NCBI RefSeq assembly: GCF_000621565.1
Contig: NZ_JHXZ01000019.1
Span: 1-64,000, forward strand
Origin: Butyrivibrio sp. LB2008
GTDB taxonomy: Bacteria > Bacillota > Clostridia > Lachnospirales > Lachnospiraceae
Direction: 5' to 3'
DNA: 64,000 nucleotides
Position 1 is the first letter of the stretch, and each line of letters starts with the position of its first letter. Both the position numbers and the translations under genes were made by a program. Below the pieces are notes generated by a model. The model had not been told where the DNA came from. It made no database searches and worked only from the letters and a program-made list of their open reading frames with translations. Shown here in pieces: positions 24,342-31,664 of this stretch.

Positions 24342-26728
24342 AACGTTTTTACAGTAAGAAAGCTAAAATTTTATTGGCAATAGCATGTATTTTCTTTACA
24401 GCATGTTTTTTCGTATGCTCAGCTGCAACCTATATATTAAAAAATACTGTTTATACAGCTCGCGACGGTGTATACGGCGACGTGCCCAAATTTGAATTAG
24501 ACGCATACTATGATGCTGGAAATGCATATGCTGTACAGGTTCTTTCTAAATATGATTCCGGATTCACTTCCGAACTCTTGGACAAAATGAACTGCTATTA
24601 TGGAGTTATTGAAGGAGATATAACGAATGATACCGATCTGAACGATAACAGCATATATTTATATCGAAATTTTGATGGTATTAATGTTCCCCTCTACAAT
24701 GATTATTTTATTGAATCATATGTTGTCAATAATGACTCTATCTTTTCGAGTAGTGATAAATTTTTAGGAATATTCGGAGCAGATAAATTAAACTACATCC
24801 GTACAGATGAAGGTAGACGCGAAGAATCAATTGAAGTACAAGGAATAGGATACGATGACATTGGAAAAAAGGCATATGTATATTCCAATGACCAGTTCTA
24901 TGCGCTGGATGCATTTTGGTATGTAAAAGATGATTATTATTCCGACGACGAACTCATAAACGTTGATAGTATTTTTAATGCGATTTGGTACACAAATAAA
25001 CAAAGTATTGAAGACAATTCTGAAGAAAATGAAAAGCTATATATAGCAGGCAATGGATATGATCCAATCTCAACTGCAATAGAAGGTTTTCAATTATGTT
25101 TGATTTCCAATAATGAAAGAGGATTATTGAATGGAAATTATGTTGCAGATTTATCTCCGATTCACAATAGATTAAAAGAAATATATCCCTTTCAATCTAT
25201 TGGAACCAGGTTTACTTCTTTAGGGGATATGCCAACAATCCGGGCAGAAATTGAAAATCCCGGAAACAAGCATTATACATTCATTTGTTTTCCAAATGAA
25301 ACAAAACTTGAAACCAAAGGTCATGTAAATGATTATTATGCCAAAGCTAGGAAATTTGTCGGAATAGTAAATACGATTAAATATATTATTCCGATAATCG
25401 GCATTATTTCTATTGTAATGATATGGATTAGTTTTGTTCTATTCTTAAAAGCTGCCGGCCATACTAAACAGAGTGAAGAAATCGTAGAAAGTCCGCTTGA
25501 TAAGATTCCGATAGACCTGGCATTTGTTGTGACAATAATTTTGGAATGTGTATTTTTTGCAATGACACTTTCCTTGAAATATAAATTACCATCATATTTA
25601 GCAGCATTGGGCATAGGTGTAATCTTTATACTTGCAATGATAACAGGCCTGTGTTTGTGTTCAATGTTGGCTGTTAATTTCAAACTGCGCAGACTCCACA
25701 AAAATACTTTATGTGCAAAGACGCTGTTGAAAATAAAATGGAAAAGAAGGCTATGGATCTTATACCTGATAATGCTGATACCGGCATTATTTGCAAATAG
25801 TATAGACAGTACTCTTGTATTTCCTGTTTTCATAGTGGATATGGTCATACTCGCACTATTCTTATCTTGGGGAATGCATAGTTATTCAAAGATAAAAGAA
25901 TCTGTAGAAAATCTTGCGGCAGGTGATACAACAGCGCGTGTTGACGTAACAGGAATGCCGCAGTTTATGGAAGAAACAGGAACAGCGCTCAACGATATTC
26001 AGGCGGGAATCGAGATTGCTCTGGCGGAGCGCACAAAGAGTGAACGCATGAAGACAGAGCTTATCACGAATGTATCTCATGATATCAAGACGCCCATCAC
26101 ATCGATAATAAATTATGTTGATCTTCTCAATAAAGAGAACCTTGAAAATGAGAATGCAAAAGAATATCTTGAAGTCCTGAACAGGCAGTCACTTCGCCTT
26201 AAGAAGCTTGTTGAAGATATTATTGAAGCATCCAAAATCTCCAGCGGAAATATTGAACTAAATATGGAGAAAGTAAATGCCAAAGTGCTTCTGGATCAGT
26301 CTATAGGAGAATTTTCGGAACGACTAAAGGAAAAGAAAATTGAGGTCGTTGTCAACAGCTGTGACAGTGAAATGTACCTCATGGCAGATAATAGGTATTT
26401 GTGGCGAGTATTCGATAATATTATGAGTAATATCGTCAAATATGCCCAGGCAGATACCAGAGCCTACGTAGACCTTGAAAAAGATGGCGATAGGCTCAAA
26501 TTTACTTTCAGAAATATATCACGCGAACAATTAAACATCTCCCCCGAAGAACTTATGGAAAGATTTGTCAGAGGTGATAAGTCACGATATACAGACGGAA
26601 ACGGACTCGGCCTGTCTATAGCAAACAGTCTCACTCAGGCTATGGGCGGAACAATGAATATATTTATAGACGGAGATTTCTTTAAGGTGATTCTTGAATT
26701 TGACGCCATTACAGAAAGCGAGGATTAA
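24338..26728 (+). CDS. membrane sensor histidine kinase
   Basis: A 796-residue kinase. An N-terminal anchor (about 8-31) is followed by a large extracytoplasmic region (about 32-338) without a family I recognise, then five or six membrane helices (about 340-515), a HAMP-like linker (520-570), the HisKA box NVSHDIKTPITS (His near 581), and a HATPase domain with NIMSNIVKYAQ and GNGLGLSIANS. The size of the external region and the extra helices are unusual next to the compact VanS-like kinases. It is coupled to the preceding regulator gene. The external region is rich in Asp, Asn and Tyr. Confidence 0.9.
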   Translation: MKRFYSKKAKILLAIACIFFTACFFVCSAATYILKNTVYTARDGVYGDVPKFELDAYYDAGNAYAVQVLSKYDSGFTSELLDKMNCYYGVIEGDITNDTDLNDNSIYLYRNFDGINVPLYNDYFIESYVVNNDSIFSSSDKFLGIFGADKLNYIRTDEGRREESIEVQGIGYDDIGKKAYVYSNDQFYALDAFWYVKDDYYSDDELINVDSIFNAIWYTNKQSIEDNSEENEKLYIAGNGYDPISTAIEGFQLCLISNNERGLLNGNYVADLSPIHNRLKEIYPFQSIGTRFTSLGDMPTIRAEIENPGNKHYTFICFPNETKLETKGHVNDYYAKARKFVGIVNTIKYIIPIIGIISIVMIWISFVLFLKAAGHTKQSEEIVESPLDKIPIDLAFVVTIILECVFFAMTLSLKYKLPSYLAALGIGVIFILAMITGLCLCSMLAVNFKLRRLHKNTLCAKTLLKIKWKRRLWILYLIMLIPALFANSIDSTLVFPVFIVDMVILALFLSWGMHSYSKIKESVENLAAGDTTARVDVTGMPQFMEETGTALNDIQAGIEIALAERTKSERMKTELITNVSHDIKTPITSIINYVDLLNKENLENENAKEYLEVLNRQSLRLKKLVEDIIEASKISSGNIELNMEKVNAKVLLDQSIGEFSERLKEKKIEVVVNSCDSEMYLMADNRYLWRVFDNIMSNIVKYAQADTRAYVDLEKDGDRLKFTFRNISREQLNISPEELMERFVRGDKSRYTDGNGLGLSIANSLTQAMGGTMNIFIDGDFFKVILEFDAITESED

Positions 26729-26732
26729 TGCC

Positions 26733-26819
26733 ATGCTCTATAATTTATTTCTGTTTTTTATACTTATGGGAACTATAGCCATATATTGGCTCGTTGACAA
26801 TTATATAGATTATTTATAG
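26733..26819 (+). CDS. candidate 28-residue membrane peptide
   Basis: The ORF reads MLYNLFLFFILMGTIAIYWL followed by VDNYIDYL: a single hydrophobic helix with a short acidic end. It starts five bases after the kinase stop codon, and AGGA within the end of the kinase gene stands eight bases before the ATG. Small membrane peptides encoded at the end of kinase operons can act as kinase or protease regulators, but here that is inference. The ORF is short enough to arise by chance. Confidence 0.5.
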   Translation: MLYNLFLFFILMGTIAIYWLVDNYIDYL

Positions 26820-26820
26820 A

Positions 26821-26930
26821 AACGTGCGCTGATAACAAAGAGTTGCTTTGCAACTCTTTGCGCGCCGATGCGCGCAAGCTTTAGCTTGCATAATTCATCT
26901 GCGCATCGGCCGCATCCATAGCGGAGCGTT
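26821..26930 (+). ncRNA. multi-branched structured sequence after the two-component operon
   Basis: Nested perfect stems fold as a three-way junction: an outer stem AACG...CGCT with AGCG...CGTT (26821-26830 with 26920-26930), hairpin CAAAGAGTTG/CAACTCTTTG (26836-26860), and stem GCCGATGCGC/GCGCATCGGC (26864-26873 with 26901-26910) containing GCAAGCT/AGCTTGC (26874-26889). It begins two bases after the small peptide ORF. It may be a stable 3' UTR, a small RNA or a repeat element. Confidence 0.5.
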
Positions 26931-26935
26931 TTTAT

Positions 26936-26961
26936 ATCATAGGAAAGCAATTTCCTATGAT
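26936..26961. repeat. 11-bp perfect hairpin
   Basis: ATCATAGGAAA (26936-26946) pairs with TTTCCTATGAT (26951-26961) around a GCAA loop. It lies between the multi-branched structure and the terminator. Confidence 0.7.
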
Positions 26962-26962
26962 T

Positions 26963-27000
26963 AAAAGAGCTTCGGAATTCATCATTTCCGAAGCTCTTTT
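26963..27000 (+). terminator. strong terminator of the two-component operon
   Basis: A perfect 15-bp stem AAAAGAGCTTCGGAA/TTCCGAAGCTCTTTT with a short loop; the flanks are A-rich on the left and T-rich on the right, so it may act in both directions. Confidence 0.85.
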
Positions 27001-27040
27001 GTCCTCTCCCTACGTTACTCAAATTCAATTACAAACTTTA

Positions 27041-27325
27041 TACCCGTAAAATCCATCTCTCATTCGCTTAGTTCTACGGGTATAAATCAATTTTCGGAAT
27101 TCTATGCCCGTAAAATCATTCCCATATTCACTTACTTCTACGTGCACAAATTGATTTCTGAGATTCTATGCCCGTAAAGCCATTCCAATATGCACTTATT
27201 TCTACGTGTACAAATCGATTTCTGAGATTCTATGCCCGTAAAGCCATTCCCACATTCACTTATTTCTACGTGTACACATCATTTTCGGATTCTAATGCCC
27301 GTAAAGCTACTTCAATATTGAAATG
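27041..27325. repeat. 64-bp direct tandem repeat, four full units plus a partial one
   Basis: Units begin near 27041, 27105, 27169, 27233 and 27296, with a period of 64, 64, 64 and 63 bp. The most constant parts are TGCCCGTAAAGCCATTCC, CACTTATTTCTACGTGTACA and ATTTCTGAGATTC. In the first unit TACCCGTA and TACGGGTA can pair as a hairpin; the pairing weakens in later units. Repeats are contiguous and whole units are similar, unlike CRISPR. There is no ORF. The rest of the gap to 27427 has only a short repeat of CGTATAGAC. Confidence 0.85.
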
Positions 27326-27427
27326 CTATGTTTTGTAGACTCGTATAGACTTCATAAAAGGAATTTTGATTTTAAACGCGTATAGACCTTACTCCAACAC
27401 TCCATCAATGCTCTTTCCTACGCTTCA

Positions 27428-28519
27428 TCACCTCGGTCGTATCTTTGTACAACCACCATCTGCACCCTTTCCTACATATCGCCTCGATATCTTTTTAGGG
27501 CGCTCATACTTGCAAACACCCACCAGTAATTTCTCGCGATCTATATCTTGCCCGATAAACACAGATTGGAAGGGCTCTTCTCCGCCGGTGATCACGTAAG
27601 AATTGTCGGCAATGTCGAAGCGGAGCGCATCAGAGCCAACTTTGACAACGCCTTTGGCGCGGGCGATATCGCCGTACTGTTTCCTAAGGAGATCATCGCA
27701 GAAAACGGTAAGTGCGCCGACAGAATTAAACTCCATGAGATCAAATGTCATTTGCTCAAAAGCAGGCTGCTTGTCGCTATCTCCATTGGCATAGTCTTTG
27801 TCACCGGTAAATTCATAGCCATTGCCCCCTCCCGAGCTATAACCATTTCCATCTTCCAGTCCCGCTCCATAACCGTTGCCACCTGCTGCACCATAGCCGG
27901 TTCTTCCAACAGCTGGATGCACTTCCTCATCGGACATGACCTCTGTCCACCACTCTTTACTCTTACCATCCCGGTAAGATTCCGTTATCTTAGCTTCAGG
28001 ATTTATCTCATGTATCTGCCTCTTTACCTCTTCAAGCTCATCAGCATCCATCCCCTCTGTCTTGGAAAAGATAACGTGCCCTGCGTTTAGTATCTGATCT
28101 TCCATGAGCTCGCAATATTCATGCATATTTGCAGAAAAAGACTTCGCGGACACAATCACAATAGGACTAACGGGAATTATTTTTTCGTAGCGTACTTTCT
28201 CAAGCCCGGCAAGGATATTGCTTAATTTTGCAACACCCGAAGGCTCTACAATCAGATACTCGGGTGCTATACCCGTTGATACAGTAAGTATTGAATACAA
28301 AAAAGAATCCTTCTTACTGCAGCAAACGCAGCCTTCCATGAACTCAAGGACCTGCATGTCCTTATTATCTGCCGCGCCTGATATTTCACGGCTGTCAAGG
28401 TTTGTATCGCCAAATTCATTCTCCATAACAGCAGTGTAGCGCTTTGTATGTTTTAGTAGTTCTTTTATAAATGTTGTCTTACCTGCTCCCAAAAAGCCTG
28501 TCACTATCAGAACTCTCAT
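27428..28519 (-). CDS. CobW/G3E-family GTPase (metallochaperone type)
   Basis: A 363-residue P-loop GTPase. Walker A is GFLGAGKTT (about 8-16), the family metal-binding motif GCVCCSKKD lies near 64-71, and the C-terminal domain carries FTGDKDY-type and VVKVGSDALRFD blocks. G3E proteins deliver or sense metals such as zinc, nickel or cobalt. Between the GTPase and C-terminal domains there is an unusual Gly/Tyr/Asn-rich insert (about 195-245: repeated GNGY). The ATG has no good ribosome site close by. It follows the alcohol dehydrogenase gene on the same strand. Confidence 0.85.
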   Translation of the reverse strand: MRVLIVTGFLGAGKTTFIKELLKHTKRYTAVMENEFGDTNLDSREISGAADNKDMQVLEFMEGCVCCSKKDSFLYSILTVSTGIAPEYLIVEPSGVAKLSNILAGLEKVRYEKIIPVSPIVIVSAKSFSANMHEYCELMEDQILNAGHVIFSKTEGMDADELEEVKRQIHEINPEAKITESYRDGKSKEWWTEVMSDEEVHPAVGRTGYGAAGGNGYGAGLEDGNGYSSGGGNGYEFTGDKDYANGDSDKQPAFEQMTFDLMEFNSVGALTVFCDDLLRKQYGDIARAKGVVKVGSDALRFDIADNSYVITGGEEPFQSVFIGQDIDREKLLVGVCKYERPKKISRRYVGKGADGGCTKIRPR

Positions 28520-28570
28520 ATGATTATCGCCGGTGTGCCGACGTTATCTCCTTCTTCAAGTATTTTAATA

Positions 28571-28605
28571 GCAGTCGCAAATTTTATATCAAAATCTGCG
28601 ACTGC
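28571..28605. terminator. hairpin after the alcohol dehydrogenase gene
   Basis: GCAGTCGCA...TGCGACTGC with inner A/T pairing (28571-28605). It is positioned to end the alcohol dehydrogenase transcript on the minus strand, but the following sequence has only a weak T-run. Confidence 0.5.
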
Positions 28606-28631
28606 CCTATTGTCTTAATAAAAGCTAAACA

Positions 28632-29711
28632 TCATTCATTTACAAGCTTAACAACCGGTTTGATAAGATCTGCAGGCTTATCTTTCATAAGCTGCAATGC
28701 TTCGGGAATGTGATCCCATCCCTCAAATATATGTGTTGAAAGCGGGCTTACATCGAGTCTTCCGGAAGATACCAGAGCTCCCAGTTTCTCCATACGAAGT
28801 CTTCCACCGGGCATAAGTCCTCCGCGAATCTGCTTGTGTCCCATTCCAACACCCCAGTCAGTTCTGGGAATGCTGATATAATCGCCGCTTCCAAGGTAGT
28901 TGACGTTTCCGATAAGTCCGCCGGGTTTAACAGATTTAACTGCTGATTCGAAAGTATCAACATTACCGCCGGCGATGACTACTCTGTCCACACCCTTTCC
29001 TGAAGTTAATTCCATAACCTGATCTTCAATAGACCCGTTTTTATAATTTATGAAATCGGTAGCGCCGTATTTCTTTGCTGCTTCAACACATTTAGGACGA
29101 GTACCTACCGCAATAATCCTGGATGCACCGCGCAGAGATGCTCCGGCTACGCTCATAAGTCCTACGGGGCCGATACCGATTACAAGGACAGTATCACCAA
29201 ACTGGACATCTGCAAGCTCTACACCATGGAATCCTGTAGGAACCATGTCGGAAAGCATACATGCATCTACAATATTGATATTCTCGGGCATATGCGCGAG
29301 ATTACCGTCTGCATCATTAACATGGAAAAATTCAGAATCCAAACCATCTTTGAAATTAGAGAATTTCCAGCCTGCAAGCATTCCGCCGGAATGCATTGAA
29401 TAGCCGGCCTGAGCTTCAAGTGAACTCCAATCGGGTGTGATCGCAGGTACCAGAACCCTGTCCCCCGGCTTAAAGTCTTTAACAAGTTCGCCAACTTCCA
29501 CAACTTCCGCACAACCTTCATGGCCAAGTATCATGTTGTGACGATCACCAACAGCACCTTCCCAAACCGTATGTACGTCTGATGTGCAAATTGCAATAGC
29601 AAGTGGTTTACAGATTGCATCAAGCGGTCCGCACTTTGGTACCTCTTTGGTGATCCAGCCAACCTCACCGATCTTAAGCATCGCAAACCCCTTCATTGTT
29701 TTTTGCTCCAT
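28632..29711 (-). CDS. zinc-dependent secondary alcohol dehydrogenase
   Basis: About 359 residues and closely similar in sequence pattern to the NADP-dependent secondary alcohol dehydrogenase of Clostridium beijerinckii (MKGFAMLKIGEVGW, CTSDVHTVWEGAVGDRHNMI, DWSSLEAQAGYSMHSGGMLA, GIGPVGLMSVAGA). The catalytic zinc ligands Cys, His and Asp (in CTSD, LGHEG and HVNDAD) are present; no structural zinc lobe of four cysteines is seen. It reduces ketones or oxidises secondary alcohols. The start at 29711 follows AAGGAGG; an upstream ATG at 29774 is less likely. Confidence 0.92.
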   Translation of the reverse strand: MEQKTMKGFAMLKIGEVGWITKEVPKCGPLDAICKPLAIAICTSDVHTVWEGAVGDRHNMILGHEGCAEVVEVGELVKDFKPGDRVLVPAITPDWSSLEAQAGYSMHSGGMLAGWKFSNFKDGLDSEFFHVNDADGNLAHMPENINIVDACMLSDMVPTGFHGVELADVQFGDTVLVIGIGPVGLMSVAGASLRGASRIIAVGTRPKCVEAAKKYGATDFINYKNGSIEDQVMELTSGKGVDRVVIAGGNVDTFESAVKSVKPGGLIGNVNYLGSGDYISIPRTDWGVGMGHKQIRGGLMPGGRLRMEKLGALVSSGRLDVSPLSTHIFEGWDHIPEALQLMKDKPADLIKPVVKLVNE

Positions 29712-29754
29712 AAGTTGCTCTCCTCCTTGTATATTATGTCTTGCATATAGATTT

Positions 29755-29784
29755 ATGATATATGAAACATGCACATTCAGTCAA
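29755..29784 (-). promoter_or_regulatory. candidate promoter of the alcohol dehydrogenase gene
   Basis: TTGACT (29779-29784), an 18-bp spacer and TATCAT (29755-29760) on the minus strand, 44 bp before the ATG. Confidence 0.6.
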
Positions 29785-29837
29785 ACATAATATTTTGTTT
29801 TATTGTATATTTTCACAATCTCATAAATGTACATAAC

Positions 29838-29871
29838 AAAAAAGGAGGTATTGTTACCCAAAACCTCCTTT
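29838..29871 (-). terminator. rho-independent terminator of the small lipoprotein gene
   Basis: AAAGGAGGT/ACCTCCTTT pair around a 13-base loop (29841-29871), followed on the minus strand by a T7 run. It lies 35 bases after the lipoprotein stop. Confidence 0.8.
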
Positions 29872-29905
29872 GATATCCATTATATTATTGTGAGAAATTC
29901 ACCAA

Positions 29906-30445
29906 TCAACCAGCATCTGCCAGGATATTATCCAAAATATCTGTAACGCTCCTGAACTTCTTATTGTCCCTATCTTTTCCGCGGCCTGCGTTGTATCCGC
30001 CTGCGAGATGCTTTATCATCCCTGTCTGTATCTCCACAAAAAAGCTTCCTTCATCCATCAGCTGATCTGTATACGAAACATCACCGGACAGATAAATAAA
30101 CTCCGTTTCATTAAGCTTGTTTTCAAGCTGCTGCCAGCCCTCCGGAGAAACCTTGCTGTTGTCCACAGTATATTCTTCCGATGAAGGTAACTTACCCTCA
30201 AAAAGATCTTTTATAACAATCTTTTTGTCGGAAGTCTGCTTTATATCATAGTGCTTCACTGTGCAATCCGATGAGATAACATACATCTCAATATTCTGCT
30301 GATTTCCGGGACTTTTAACATAAGTCACCTTACTTATATCAAGCGCCTCACCGCTTCCACTTCCGCAACCCGTAAGCGCAAACATAATCATCATAAATAC
30401 AAGAAGCAGACTGACACCATACTTCTTATTTTCTGTCCTAAACAT
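29906..30445 (-). CDS. lipoprotein of unknown function
   Basis: A 179-residue protein with a lipoprotein signal (about 9-27; lipobox LTGC) and a small extracytoplasmic beta/alpha domain (about 35-170) that I cannot assign. Visible features are strand blocks VTYVKSPGNQQNIEMYVIS and SFFVEIQTGMIKHLAGG, and no cysteines beyond the lipid one. AAAGGGTG precedes the ATG. It stands alone with its own terminator. Confidence 0.65.
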   Translation of the reverse strand: MFRTENKKYGVSLLLVFMMIMFALTGCGSGSGEALDISKVTYVKSPGNQQNIEMYVISSDCTVKHYDIKQTSDKKIVIKDLFEGKLPSSEEYTVDNSKVSPEGWQQLENKLNETEFIYLSGDVSYTDQLMDEGSFFVEIQTGMIKHLAGGYNAGRGKDRDNKKFRSVTDILDNILADAG

Positions 30446-30529
30446 AATATCACCCTTTCCTTTAAAACAAACGGCTCCCCAACCGTATTTCTTACTTCAA
30501 AATCATTAACTCCCCAAATATATCGGCAG

Positions 30530-31567
30530 TTACGTGACCATTCTGTATAATTTTATTTTCCTAAGAATATATTTCACCAATAAATATATAGGCACAATGA
30601 TAACAAAAACCGCGATGACAAAAGATACTTCAAACGCGTGATTCTGAGGTACAGGTATCATTTTTATAAAAGATATGATCATCATATGCGCTACATATAA
30701 ATCCAAAGTATAACTTCCCAACCGATACAGTATATCAAGTTTGCTGAATTCTGCAATAAACAGGCTCACCAAATATATCGTCACCATGCCGGTCAGACCA
30801 CATAACCAGACCGACAGCTCAACCGCAAATGTCTCTGCGGAAAAAGCCATGTCATCAAAACCGTAGATCAGATCCGTCGCATAAGCCCCCGAAGTGAGCA
30901 ATGTAACTGCTATCCAGCACGCCGCGCAGATAATAAACATAACTACCGGCACAAACTTTTTACAGCTCTTAAGCCTGGTAAGGATTTCATATTCACTGCA
31001 AATATAGCCAAGAAGCAAAAATCCGTAAAGCCACTTAATTTTCCACATGCAAAACAGCTCTGTGTCACAAAAGACAATCAAGACCGCCCATACGCCCACA
31101 TTTATCACTGCCCTGAGTTCCTTTTTATCGGTAATCCTATGTATCAGTATAAAAAGACTATGCGCAAAAAAAAGCTGAATAAAAAACCAAACACTTCTCG
31201 AATAAATAAAAACCTGTACAGCCTCATCCAGGACTACTCCGATATCGAATCCCTTTTGCAATACGATCAGCGCATTGCTTGCCATAAAAGCGACCAGCGA
31301 CCATACAAAATACGGAACCAGCAAACGTCTGCTTTTCTTTTTTATCAGTTCTTTTTCCGAATACTTCTTAAGCTCTTTATAGAGGAAAAAGCCGCTTACA
31401 AAGTAAAATACCGGCATGTGAACAAAACTGATAAAGCCTGTGTATAATCCCGCTGTATTTGCAAGTACATGGCCATATACGACCGCAACGATCGCTATAG
31501 CCTTAAATATATCCATTTCTTTTAATCTGTTTTTTTCTAACTTCTCTTTCAAATCCAAATCCCGCAC
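30530..31567 (-). CDS. membrane acyltransferase, acyltransferase-3 family
   Basis: A 345-residue protein with about ten membrane helices and the family start block MDIFKAIAIVAVVYGHVLA with the conserved catalytic-type His. Members O-acetylate or succinylate cell-wall sugars, exopolysaccharide or glycolipid; the acceptor is unknown here. The start is uncertain: a GTG at 31567 opens the frame without a ribosome site, and an ATG at 31516 leads directly into the conserved block. No glycan gene cluster is adjacent. Confidence 0.82.
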   Translation of the reverse strand: MRDLDLKEKLEKNRLKEMDIFKAIAIVAVVYGHVLANTAGLYTGFISFVHMPVFYFVSGFFLYKELKKYSEKELIKKKSRRLLVPYFVWSLVAFMASNALIVLQKGFDIGVVLDEAVQVFIYSRSVWFFIQLFFAHSLFILIHRITDKKELRAVINVGVWAVLIVFCDTELFCMWKIKWLYGFLLLGYICSEYEILTRLKSCKKFVPVVMFIICAACWIAVTLLTSGAYATDLIYGFDDMAFSAETFAVELSVWLCGLTGMVTIYLVSLFIAEFSKLDILYRLGSYTLDLYVAHMMIISFIKMIPVPQNHAFEVSFVIAVFVIIVPIYLLVKYILRKIKLYRMVT

Positions 31568-31664
31568 TGTTTCATAAAATCTGCGAAATCATTTTAACAC
31601 TACATGCACTTATGTACATCTTAAATTTTTAGAACATCTTATCTCTTATCATGCAAATCACATT

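Noticed and set aside
27041-27325. CRISPR-like array
   Set aside because: Whole 64-bp units are similar and contiguous; there are no short repeats separated by unique spacers and no cas genes.
28571-28605. Attachment site or recombination repeat
   Set aside because: It is a simple hairpin downstream of a gene and has no second copy that I can see.
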